Shown: positions 36,254-44,364 of the stretch, piece after piece
How positions within the stretch are numbered: the first letter of the stretch is position 1
How the letters are laid out: each line of letters opens with the position of its first letter
Assembly: GCF_036962685.1 (NCBI RefSeq)
Contig: NZ_JBALOP010000032.1
Span: 48,816-112,815 of the forward strand
Reading direction: 5' to 3'
Origin: Ferdinandcohnia sp036962685
GTDB lineage: Bacteria > Bacillota > Bacilli > Bacillales > Bacillaceae_L
DNA length: 64,000 nucleotides
Made by a program: the position numbers and the translations under genes
The notes under the pieces: model-generated
The model's input: the letters and a program-made list of their open reading frames with translations, nothing else
Told to the model about the DNA's origin: nothing
Database searches by the model: none

Positions 36254-37267
36254 TCAATAAGCCTTCCATTGAATAACTGTGGCTGCCCATGTATAACCTG
36301 TTCCAGCACTTACCGCAACAGCAATATCGCCATTCGTTAATTTTCCTTGCTCCTGTGCAAAATGAAGGCCAACGCACGGGTCAAGTGCGGACATATGTCC
36401 ATGGTGCTCTAAATAAATTGTGTTTTCTTCTGGTATATGTAGTGTCTGAAGTAGTTCTCTGAACATGGAGCGTTTCGTATGCAGTGGTAGAAGAACTTTT
36501 ATATCTTGAGGTGAATATCCGCTATTTTGTAATGCTTGTCGAATAACTCTTTCAAAATTTGGAATAGATACAGGGTCTAGTCGTGCTTTCATGCTAGATG
36601 GATCAAGTACGTCGATGTAATGCTGTCTATTTCTTACGGTTTCCATGCTTGGGAACAGTTTGGAACCCCCAGCTGGTACACGGACATCTTCATAGAATGA
36701 ACCATCGGTAATGATCGAGCTTTCAAGAATTTCACTTTTGGCAGAATTTTTCGTTATTAATGCTGCTGTCCCTCCATCTCCAAAATTAAACATAAACCTG
36801 GAGCGAGGATTTTCATAATCAATGATTTGAGATTCTTTACAGCCTCCAACGAGCAAAATATTTTTAATCGTTTCATCTGATCGAAGCATATCTTTTGCTA
36901 CTTTTAAGGCAATCGGAAAACAAGAGCTCACATTCATTAATTCAAATGCATAGGCATTTTTTGTCCCAAGCTCAAATTGAAGTTTAGGAGCACATGACCA
37001 CACTAAATAATCCTTATGTGGACTGCCAAAATAGATAACGACATCAATTGATAATGGATCTATTTTGGTAAGAATTTGTCGGGCCGCTTCAATTCCGAGG
37101 TCTGTCGCCTGCATCGTGTCATCTGAAACATGCTTTTGATACAGGCCGAACTTCTCGATGATTACTTGTTCAGGAATTCCTGTTTTTTTCGATAAATCCT
37201 TCGCTGTTTCTATCCCGTTTGGAAAAAAAACACTTGTTGCTTCAATTCCAATCTTAATTGCACTCAT
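36254..37267 (-). CDS. KAS III-like protein B, catalytic Cys replaced by Ser
   Basis: Paralogue of the protein at 30137, also 337 residues and alignable without gaps (shared IDYENPR-RFM, KVAKD, ITDG/MTDG, VLDP). At the FabH nucleophile position it has S114 (NVSSCFP), with a Cys two residues later at 116. H263 (LHTKRS) is kept and the FabH Asn is again His (HHGHMS, H291). So it may be a Ser-nucleophile acyltransferase like DpsC, use the shifted Cys, or be an inactive partner as PqsB is to PqsC. ATG with AAAGGACGG upstream. Last gene of the TetR - ligase 2 - KAS III-like B operon; no terminator is visible before the livJ promoter. Confidence 0.85.
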   Translation of the reverse strand: MSAIKIGIEATSVFFPNGIETAKDLSKKTGIPEQVIIEKFGLYQKHVSDDTMQATDLGIEAARQILTKIDPLSIDVVIYFGSPHKDYLVWSCAPKLQFELGTKNAYAFELMNVSSCFPIALKVAKDMLRSDETIKNILLVGGCKESQIIDYENPRSRFMFNFGDGGTAALITKNSAKSEILESSIITDGSFYEDVRVPAGGSKLFPSMETVRNRQHYIDVLDPSSMKARLDPVSIPNFERVIRQALQNSGYSPQDIKVLLPLHTKRSMFRELLQTLHIPEENTIYLEHHGHMSALDPCVGLHFAQEQGKLTNGDIAVAVSAGTGYTWAATVIQWKAY

Positions 37268-37283
37268 CTGTTATACCGTCCTT

Positions 37284-38765
37284 TCATAAGTTCACAAGCC
37301 GGTTTTTTTGAATTTTTCCGGTAGCATTCCTAGGAAGTTGATCAATAAATTCTACTTTTTTCGGAATCTTGTATCTTGCTAAAAAATGATTACAATATTC
37401 GATTATTTCTTCTTCTGTTAATAAACTCCCCTTCGTTTTTACAACAAAAGCCATTGGAACTTCTCCCCATTTCTGATCAACTACTCCAGCTACAGCCACT
37501 TCTTCAACATCTGCTAATTGCCCTATTACTTGTTCAACTTCTAATGGATAAATATTTTCTCCACCAGAAATAATCATTTCTTTTTTCCTACCGACAATAT
37601 ACAAAAATCCCTCTTCATCAACCCTTGCTAAGTCTCCGGTATATAACCAGCCATCACGAAGGGCTTCAGCTGTTGCTTCCGGTTTGTTCCAATATTCCTT
37701 CATCACATTCGGTCCACGAACAATAAGTTCTCCTACATCACCTTCTTTTACGATGAACCCTTCCGAATCTATTAATTTATACTCACAAAACATAGCAGGC
37801 TTTCCAATCGAACCTTTTTTTCGTTCGGCATCCTCTTTCAAAAGCATAAAGAGGGTAGGTGATGTTTCGGTCATCCCAAAGCCCTGTCCAAATAATAATC
37901 CCTTATCAAAAAAAGCCTGAATAAGTTCGTGTGGACATGGAGCACCGCCATTGTAGAACCAGCGAACAGATTTCAAATTTGTCTTATCAAATGAAGGACT
38001 ATGTAAGATCGCCTGATGGATCGTAGGAACACCCATTATGATTGTCACTTGGTGCTGTTCGATCATCAATAGGACCCTCTCGGAATCAAATTTCCCCTCA
38101 GGAAGAATGATGGTCCCGCCAGCATACAAGGTTGGAAATGCAAATAAACCAATTCCACCAATATGAAAAAGAGGTAGTAATACAAGTGACCGGTCATTTG
38201 AAGTAATATCAATTGCGAGCGAATTATTGATCGCATTCCAAAACATATTACTCTGTGTCAAAACCGCTCCCTTTGGTTTTCCAGTCGTTCCTGAAGTGTA
38301 ACAAATCAAATAGGTAGCGCTTTCATTTGTTTCGACTGAAACCTTTTCGTTTCTAGCTTCTAGATGTCTTATTGTATCAATGGATATGATTTCTTTCAGG
38401 CTGGTTTCCCTCTGCAATGAAATGGCAGTTTGTTGATATATATCCTCTGCAAATAGCACCTCTGTCCCACTATCATTTAATTGATAGATAAGTTCATTTA
38501 CTGTTAAACGAATATTAAGTGGGACAGCAATACATTCAATCTTTGCGATGGCAAATAATAATACAATGTATTCATATCTATTTTGAGACAAAATCGCGAT
38601 ACGGTCGCCAGCTTTTATACCTAACTCGAGTTTTAAGTAATAAGCTAATTTGTTTATATCCTGACTCAATGTTTGATAGGTAATTTGATTTTTTTCTGTG
38701 ATAATAGCAATACGCTTCGGATGTAATTCAGCTCTTTTTTCAATCCAATAAGCAACGCCTTGCAT
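37284..38765 (-). CDS. AMP-forming acyl-CoA ligase 2 of the acyl cluster
   Basis: Adenylate-forming ligase of 493 residues. P-loop YTSGTTGKPKGA near 157-168, GFGMTETSP, YTGDLARVDEEGFLYIVGRK (split motif with ISGGENIYPLEVE) and the terminal Lys in NATGKIQKNRL are intact. It is related to but clearly different from ligase 1 at 26255. ATG at 38765 with AAAGGGGAG upstream, 16 bases after the TetR stop and 16 before KAS III-like B. The pairing of one ligase with each KAS III-like gene suggests that two different acids, or starter and extender units, are activated. This is inference. Confidence 0.92.
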   Translation of the reverse strand: MQGVAYWIEKRAELHPKRIAIITEKNQITYQTLSQDINKLAYYLKLELGIKAGDRIAILSQNRYEYIVLLFAIAKIECIAVPLNIRLTVNELIYQLNDSGTEVLFAEDIYQQTAISLQRETSLKEIISIDTIRHLEARNEKVSVETNESATYLICYTSGTTGKPKGAVLTQSNMFWNAINNSLAIDITSNDRSLVLLPLFHIGGIGLFAFPTLYAGGTIILPEGKFDSERVLLMIEQHQVTIIMGVPTIHQAILHSPSFDKTNLKSVRWFYNGGAPCPHELIQAFFDKGLLFGQGFGMTETSPTLFMLLKEDAERKKGSIGKPAMFCEYKLIDSEGFIVKEGDVGELIVRGPNVMKEYWNKPEATAEALRDGWLYTGDLARVDEEGFLYIVGRKKEMIISGGENIYPLEVEQVIGQLADVEEVAVAGVVDQKWGEVPMAFVVKTKGSLLTEEEIIEYCNHFLARYKIPKKVEFIDQLPRNATGKIQKNRLVNL

Positions 38766-38781
38766 GATTCTGCTCCCCTTT

Positions 38782-39387
38782 CTAGTCTTTTTTTAGCCCT
38801 TCAAAAATGAGTGTCATTGCTGCATCAAAAGCCTCTTCAGGAACATCCCGCTGTTCCCAATACACCCATCTCATCCCAAGAAACTGGCCAATAGACATTA
38901 AGCAATAAGCAACCGTTTCTTGATCAATCTCTTTAAACTCTCCTACTCCAATTCCTGCAGACAAACTTTTTAAAAATCCATTTGCAAGTTTATCGTAATA
39001 CCATCGGTAAAGATCCTTATCCACAACCACGGCTTGTTGAACGATACTATATAAATTTCTGCGATTTTTAACCCAATTAAAGAAGGCTTTGAATCCTTTA
39101 CGTTGTGCATCTTCGAAGGTTTTAGCTTTACCCATTTCTTCTTTAATTGCTAATCGAAGCTCCCGACTATATTGACGAATTAGTTCATCAAAAATATCTT
39201 TTTTTGATGGAAAATAATTATAGAAGGTCCCCTGTGCTACCTTTGCTTCCTGCGAAATATTTACAATCGAAGTTTCATAGTATCCTTTTTGTCCAAATAT
39301 CTCCTCTGCTGCTCGTAAAAGTTTCTCTCTTGTCTCTAAACCTTTAGGGGTCAATACTTTATCATCTGCGCTTATTATTTCTGACAC
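38782..39387 (-). CDS. TetR/AcrR-family regulator of the ligase 2 operon
   Basis: Transcriptional repressor of 201 residues. N-terminal HTH: EKLLRAAEEIFGQKGYYETSIVNISQEAKVAQGTFYNYFPSK (given as motif spread over about 20-60), the classic TetR helix set. C-terminal ligand domain is FadR/YsiA-like in general look, which would fit sensing of an acyl-CoA, but I cannot prove it. GTG at 39387 is chosen (GAGAGG 8 bases upstream) over a GTG three codons earlier. First gene of an operon with ligase 2 and KAS III-like B, with its own sigma-A promoter, so autoregulation is likely. Confidence 0.9.
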   Translation of the reverse strand: MSEIISADDKVLTPKGLETREKLLRAAEEIFGQKGYYETSIVNISQEAKVAQGTFYNYFPSKKDIFDELIRQYSRELRLAIKEEMGKAKTFEDAQRKGFKAFFNWVKNRRNLYSIVQQAVVVDKDLYRWYYDKLANGFLKSLSAGIGVGEFKEIDQETVAYCLMSIGQFLGMRWVYWEQRDVPEEAFDAAMTLIFEGLKKD

Positions 39388-39408
39388 CTGAATCACCTCT
39401 CAACTTTT

Positions 39409-39436
39409 ATTATATACAAGTTTGCCAATTTTTCAA
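39409..39436 (-). promoter_or_regulatory. Sigma-A promoter of the TetR - ligase 2 operon
   Basis: TTGAAA, 16-base spacer, TATAAT on the minus strand, 22 bases before the GTG. It lacks the ATGTAAC repeats of the other two cluster promoters, so this operon is probably controlled by the TetR protein and not by the SARP activator. Confidence 0.75.
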
Positions 39437-39450
39437 TAAATTTTAAAAAA

Positions 39451-39487
39451 TAAAAAAATAAACCATTACAGAGTAGTAATGGTTTAT
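39451..39487 (-). terminator. Terminator of the MalT/SARP activator gene
   Basis: A 12-bp perfect stem (ATAAACCATTAC and complement) with a 6-base loop, followed by seven T on the minus strand, 19 bases past the stop. Confidence 0.9.
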
Positions 39488-39505
39488 CTTCAAAGCATTA
39501 TTAAG

Positions 39506-42500
39506 TTAGTTATGATGCTGAAGAATCATGTCGTACATTTGTTTTGTTGGCTGCATTGGGTCGACCCCTAGTTCGTCTTCCAATGCTGAAACACATTTTT
39601 TGTACCATTTGATCGCTTGAGGTCGGTTGTTTTTATGGTAATAGCAGAACATCAATAAGCGATATGCTTCTTCCCATGTTCGGTCCTTAGTTAAAATTTG
39701 TTCACACCAATAAATCGCTTCATCAAACTGTTCCGTTTGCACAAAGCTTTGAGCAATCCGTTCAGCACCCCTTAAAAACAATACTTGAAGTCGCTCTCTT
39801 TCATTTAAGCACCAATCTTCATATCTACGATTTGGTAAATAATCCCCCTCATAAAACTCCAATGCCCGTCTTAAGAATTTAATAATCTGCTCGGTATCCT
39901 TTTCGTGCAAACCTGCATGGATCCATTCTTCAAACTCAATAATATCAAGCTGATAGCCTGCTTGCTGATTAAGCCCGTAGGATGAACCAATCCGCCCTAT
40001 AAAAAATGGTGTTGATCTTGCAACTCGGTTTGGCTCTAACGCGTTATTTAATGCATTTAATGCTACCTTAAAATCTCTTGCTGCGGCCGCTTCGTCATGT
40101 TCGGGCCAGAGGGTAGCAAATATTTCCTCCCTAGCAATCATTGTATTTCGCATTGTAACAAAAAGCTCAAGCAACTCCTTAGCCTTTCCTCGCTGCCAAT
40201 CGGATTCCTCTACCTCTTGGCTGCCAAGCCAGACTCGGAATCTACCTAATGTTTGAATCCTTAATGTGTAGCCGGGATGGGACGTAATATTAGAATAACC
40301 CAAATGATTCAGAAGCTGATTTACGAATGGAAGATGAATTCCTTCCTTCTGTGCATCAAGTAATAATGGAACGACATTATATAAATCTAACGGACCGAAA
40401 GTGGTACGTTTCGTCAGAATAAAATCATAGCCCCCGACCTGCATTTTTTTCAGAAAGCTCGTAATCACTTCGATAAATGCATCCTTGTCTTTTCGATGAT
40501 AATAGAGAATTGCCAACCAAAGCTGGGTTAAGACAATCCCGTATTGGTCACCACAATTTCCAAACAGGGCTTCACATCTTTTTAAGTATGTGTTCGCATC
40601 CTCCCACTTTTCATTATGAACAGAAGAAATACCCATACAAAGTAAAATCAATGCAGAGAGCCAGGAATCTTTTACCTTTTCTGTTTCTTCCAGGGCTTTA
40701 TTCCCAAATTCAATGGCCCGATCATATATTCCTCTATTTCCATAGAGAATACATAGACCCATTAATGGCTCTGCTTTTCCCCTGGCAACTTTTATTTCAT
40801 CCATGATTTCTAGCGCCGTTTCATAGCATTGTGTGGCAAGTGAAGTGTCATATTTATCGAGTAACTGCACGGCATGTCCCATCCGCATCCAGCCACAGGC
40901 TTCAACAAATGGTGCCTGAAATTGAACTCCCTGTTTAATTCCTGATTCAGCAAGTTCTTTAGCGGCTTGCCCGTTGCCCATAAACGACTCAATTAACGAT
41001 AACAACAAATCTGTTTCACGGTGGGATTGCTGTAAATGCACCGTTTTTTGATCCTTTTCAACTACTTTCTTTTGAGACAGAATCTTTTTCGCTTCTACAA
41101 GTTTTCCAGTCCGCAAATACAATCTTGATTCTAGGTTTCCGTCTAAAAGTGGGATATTAAGTTCTCGTCCTTTTTCATACCACTTTTTCGCTTTATTTGC
41201 ATGGCCAGCATTGGCAAGGTTTTCAGCCATTAATTGATAGACCCTGCTCTTATCTTCACTCGAGGAAGCTTCATTTTCTTCAAGTGCTTCAATTGCCTGT
41301 AATAAATATCGCTCTGCTTTCCCGGGTTGAATTGTATCAAGATAAATTTTCGCTTGTCCTTCATAGGCCTTGCTTAACCCCTCTAGGTCTCTTGCAGAAC
41401 TAGCAAAGTGAATGGTTTTTATGTAACAATCCTCAGCCTCCTTATAGGAACAACGGTATCTTAACGCTTCCCCCTTATAAAGCCACAGTAAGTAATAATG
41501 ATTCATAAGTGATTCAGGGATCTTTTTAATCCGATCAAGAAGACCTTCAAGCTGCCCATTTTGAATCATTTTTTCTCCGTAATGGTGGAGAATTTCTGCT
41601 ATTCTTTCATAATCACAAGTCTCCTCAAGATGGTAGATTGCTTGATTAAAATCTCCTATTCTTTGATAATATCGAGCCGTTTGAATATGAAGATTATGAA
41701 AATGCCGTTCATTTGTCGAAAATAGACGCTGTTCCAGAAACTCCTTAAACAGAGCATGGTAGCGATATTGACCTTCTCCAATTGAAAGTAAAAAGAGATT
41801 ATGGTCGGAAAGCTCCTTTAACATTTCACCTGAGCCCCTAATCCCTAAAACTTCATCACAGACTTTTCCGTTCAATTCCTCAAAAATACACGTATTCTCG
41901 AGAAATTGCTGTACCATCGGTGGCTGCTTCATAAACACTTCCATCGCAAGGAAGCGAAACAATTCATCGAGTGATTTCGATTTATTATTGAGGATTGTCT
42001 CCAACCCTCCGTCAGAAGAAAGCTGCGCTCGAATCATTCCAATCGCAATGATCCATCCTTCTGTTAATGAAAAGATTTTCTTTATATCTTGATCTGTTAG
42101 ATCCCCCTCGTATAAATCACTTAAGAGGACTTCAACTTCATCAAACGAAAACATGAGGTCGCGCTGTTTAAGCTCAAGGAGTTCTCCCTTAACCGTCATC
42201 GAGGTTAGAAAATCCCAGCTTGGTTTTATCCGACTTGAGATGACAAGATTCAAATTCATAGGAAGATGTTGGATCAACCAAGTCATCCAATGGTCAATTG
42301 AGGAAGAGTGCTGAATCAAATGATAGTCATCAATAACAAGCATGACATCCTTATTAAGGATCGTTATCTCATTTATAAACAGCGAACAAAGCGTTCTTAT
42401 TTCTTCATCCCGTACATACCGTTCTATATTTTCAACATAAAGAAGGAGTTCCGTTCCAAAACCTTGGTAATTCTTCCGAATCGCGTAGACCACATATGTT

Positions 42501-42742
42501 AGAAAAGGAATAATATCATCATCATTCGTACCTACACTATACCAGCATGATGTATTTTTTTGATCATGAATAAAGGACGCTAGTGCAGTTGTTTTTCCGT
42601 AACCGGCTCCAGAATGCAGGATGGTTAGAGGATAACGTGGAATCGTTTTCATTTTCTTCATTAAAGATGGTCTTCGTAAAATGATGTCCTTTAAATTGGG
42701 GGGAGTTATTTTTGTTTGTAGAACTTGTATCTTAGTCCCCAT
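39506..42742 (-). CDS. Large STAND activator: MalT-like ATPase + TPR + C-terminal SARP domain
   Basis: Putative signal-integrating activator, 1078 residues. N-terminal NB-ARC/STAND module as in MalT: TKITPP opening, Walker A GAGYGKTT (45-52), Walker B VMLVIDD (133-139), arginine-rich sensor region. Residues about 350-820 are tetratricopeptide-like helical repeats. From about 829 a winged helix (TLGRFRVWLGSQEV, WQRGKAKELLELF) leads into a bacterial transcriptional activator domain (YEGDYLPNRRYEDWCLNERERLQ), the arrangement of SARP regulators. MalT itself ends in a LuxR helix, so this is a different output. ATG with AAAGGAGG 6 bases upstream. It is the best candidate to bind the ATGTAAC repeats at 27810 and 36228. 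Confidence 0.88.
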   Translation of the reverse strand: MGTKIQVLQTKITPPNLKDIILRRPSLMKKMKTIPRYPLTILHSGAGYGKTTALASFIHDQKNTSCWYSVGTNDDDIIPFLTYVVYAIRKNYQGFGTELLLYVENIERYVRDEEIRTLCSLFINEITILNKDVMLVIDDYHLIQHSSSIDHWMTWLIQHLPMNLNLVISSRIKPSWDFLTSMTVKGELLELKQRDLMFSFDEVEVLLSDLYEGDLTDQDIKKIFSLTEGWIIAIGMIRAQLSSDGGLETILNNKSKSLDELFRFLAMEVFMKQPPMVQQFLENTCIFEELNGKVCDEVLGIRGSGEMLKELSDHNLFLLSIGEGQYRYHALFKEFLEQRLFSTNERHFHNLHIQTARYYQRIGDFNQAIYHLEETCDYERIAEILHHYGEKMIQNGQLEGLLDRIKKIPESLMNHYYLLWLYKGEALRYRCSYKEAEDCYIKTIHFASSARDLEGLSKAYEGQAKIYLDTIQPGKAERYLLQAIEALEENEASSSEDKSRVYQLMAENLANAGHANKAKKWYEKGRELNIPLLDGNLESRLYLRTGKLVEAKKILSQKKVVEKDQKTVHLQQSHRETDLLLSLIESFMGNGQAAKELAESGIKQGVQFQAPFVEACGWMRMGHAVQLLDKYDTSLATQCYETALEIMDEIKVARGKAEPLMGLCILYGNRGIYDRAIEFGNKALEETEKVKDSWLSALILLCMGISSVHNEKWEDANTYLKRCEALFGNCGDQYGIVLTQLWLAILYYHRKDKDAFIEVITSFLKKMQVGGYDFILTKRTTFGPLDLYNVVPLLLDAQKEGIHLPFVNQLLNHLGYSNITSHPGYTLRIQTLGRFRVWLGSQEVEESDWQRGKAKELLELFVTMRNTMIAREEIFATLWPEHDEAAAARDFKVALNALNNALEPNRVARSTPFFIGRIGSSYGLNQQAGYQLDIIEFEEWIHAGLHEKDTEQIIKFLRRALEFYEGDYLPNRRYEDWCLNERERLQVLFLRGAERIAQSFVQTEQFDEAIYWCEQILTKDRTWEEAYRLLMFCYYHKNNRPQAIKWYKKCVSALEDELGVDPMQPTKQMYDMILQHHN

Positions 42743-42831
42743 TCCATAACCTCCTTTCGAATCAAATGCGTCTTAAGGAATTGCGAAAAAGTTAATTCAT
42801 AATTTTGGTACTATTTTATCATATCCAAGCC

Positions 42832-42863
42832 AAAAAAGAACTCGAATTTCGGCTGAGTTCTTT
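42832..42863 (-). terminator. Terminator of the signal peptidase gene
   Basis: AAAGAACTC and GAGTTCTTT form a 9-bp stem followed by six T on the minus strand, 30 bases past the stop. Confidence 0.85.
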
Positions 42864-42892
42864 GACAATGTTATCTATGAATGAATTCCTTA

Positions 42893-43453
42893 TTAGTTTA
42901 ATAATTCCATTTTGTCGAAAGGCCAGTATTTTATATTTACCTTGCCAACAACCTGCTCCATTCTAACAAACCCGAAATGGCGGCTATCCCAGCTGTCTAA
43001 GCGATTATCACCTATAACGAAAATATGATTTTCCGGAACGGTTGATTCCCCTGCTACTTCTTCAAGGGTGAAGTCGCCTGTTAATTGACCCACGAATATT
43101 TCTTCTTTAAATTTATCTAGGAATGGTTCGGGAACACTTTTTCCATTTACATAAAGCACATCGTCCCGATATTCAAGTGTGTCTCCAGGCAAACCGATGA
43201 CTCGTTTTACAAAATCCTCTTCTTTATTTTTATGAAACACTACGATATCAAAGCGATTAAGCTCCCCTATTTTCATCCCAATCTTGTTGACCATTAAAAG
43301 GTTACCATCCTCAAGAGTTGGCATCATAGATTCACCATCAACTATGTAGTTCGTAAAAAAGAAGGTTCGCAAAAAGACAACGATGATGAGACTAATTCCT
43401 AAAGCTTTAATAAAAGAAAAATTTTGTTTTTTCTTCGCTGGGGTTTCCTCCAT
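42893..43453 (-). CDS. lepB: Type I signal peptidase (SipV-like)
   Basis: Membrane serine protease that removes Sec/Tat signal peptides, 186 residues with one N-terminal transmembrane helix (about 15-35). Catalytic Ser42 is in DGESMMPTL and Lys83 in DFVKRVIGLPGD; box E GDNRLDSWDSRHFG is intact. Shorter, Gram-positive P-type. ATG at 43453 follows AAGGGTGGAG; a TTG six codons earlier overlaps that site. It sits 27 bases after the YhjE-like gene, matching the yhjE-sipV order I recall in B. subtilis. Confidence 0.93.
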   Translation of the reverse strand: MEETPAKKKQNFSFIKALGISLIIVVFLRTFFFTNYIVDGESMMPTLEDGNLLMVNKIGMKIGELNRFDIVVFHKNKEEDFVKRVIGLPGDTLEYRDDVLYVNGKSVPEPFLDKFKEEIFVGQLTGDFTLEEVAGESTVPENHIFVIGDNRLDSWDSRHFGFVRMEQVVGKVNIKYWPFDKMELLN

Positions 43454-43480
43454 TCCAACTCCACCCTTCAACTTATAGTG

Positions 43481-44101
43481 TTAGGCCTCATCCTCCTTAA
43501 GGAGATTGGGCTTTACCTTTAACCATGCTTCCACTCTTTTTCCGACAATCCAAAGTACAAAAATAATGATGACCACAATAATGGTTCGGACTGGTTGTTG
43601 AAAAAGAGCTCGTATATCATAGCCTATGAAACTAATAGTGAATATCATTACTAATTTTCCACTTAAAACAGCTAAAACAAATTGAGCTGTACTTACCCTT
43701 GATAACCCAGCCACTAAATTTATCGCTGCAGACGGGGTAAAAGGAAAGCATAATAGGAGAAATAATGGTCCAAACCCATGCCTTTCAACCCAGTTGACAA
43801 GCCTCTTTACCTTTTCATATCGACTGACAAAAGAAAAAAATCTTTTTTGACCGTACCTTCGAACTAGGAAGAAGACAAGCAAAGAACCGCCAATGGCTCC
43901 TATCCATGAATATAAAAATCCAAGCCAAAGTCCAAATGCGTTTGCATTAGCAACAACAAATGCAACCAATGGCAGAAACGGAAGAAAGGCTTCTAGCATT
44001 GGAAGAAAAATTCCAGGCAATGGACCAAATGATCGGTATTCTCTTAACAATTCTTCAATATTTTTCAATGTAATAAGTTCTTTGAGCGTTTCAATGTCCA
44101 T
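43481..44101 (-). CDS. yhjE: TVP38/TMEM64-family (DedA-like) membrane protein, YhjE-like
   Basis: Polytopic membrane protein of 206 residues with four to six hydrophobic segments. The VTT/SNARE-associated signature is present: EAFLPFLPLV, then FPFTPSAAINLVAGLSRVS. Members are linked to lipid scrambling or undecaprenyl-phosphate handling, but YhjE itself is uncharacterised as far as I know. ATG with GAGGAG upstream. First gene of an operon with the signal peptidase. Confidence 0.88.
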   Translation of the reverse strand: MDIETLKELITLKNIEELLREYRSFGPLPGIFLPMLEAFLPFLPLVAFVVANANAFGLWLGFLYSWIGAIGGSLLVFFLVRRYGQKRFFSFVSRYEKVKRLVNWVERHGFGPLFLLLCFPFTPSAAINLVAGLSRVSTAQFVLAVLSGKLVMIFTISFIGYDIRALFQQPVRTIIVVIIIFVLWIVGKRVEAWLKVKPNLLKEDEA

Positions 44102-44164
44102 AGGAATCTCCTCGAAATTGTTAATCCACTTTAGCGGATGCGATAAAATATATTCTTACTTCAT

Positions 44165-44194
44165 ATTGTACACTCATTTGGGCATTCCTACCAA
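44165..44194 (-). promoter_or_regulatory. Sigma-A promoter of yhjE-lepB
   Basis: TTGGTA, 18-base spacer, TACAAT on the minus strand, 64 bases before the ATG. It lies just beyond the transposon-bearing hairpin. Confidence 0.6.
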
Positions 44195-44221
44195 AAATTT
44201 TCATTTAAAACATATAGAAAA

Positions 44222-44246
44222 AGGCACTAGTGATTACTAGTGCCTT
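44222..44246. repeat. 25-bp direct repeat flanking the IS, left copy (a terminator hairpin)
   Basis: Identical to 45777-45801. The core GGCACTAGTGATTACTAGTGCC is itself a dyad (10-bp stem). Most simply a target-site duplication made when the IS entered the terminator of the S9 peptidase gene; the left flank supplies the original T run (minus strand TTTTTCTATATG). Confidence 0.85.
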
Positions 44247-44258
44247 CAGAGTGTCGAC

Positions 44259-44298
44259 AAAAGGCATTTGGGAATTCTCTTATTCCCAAATGCCTTTT
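44259..44298 (-). terminator. Terminator hairpin inside the IS left end
   Basis: A 17-bp perfect stem (AAAAGGCATTTGGGAAT and complement, 6-base loop) downstream of the transposase stop. It would stop transposase transcription. Confidence 0.8.
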
Positions 44299-44364
44299 AT
44301 TTTTTCTTTTTTATTGAAAAAGGCCACTATTTTTGAGTATATACCGTCCCAGCTTGCTTATGTT

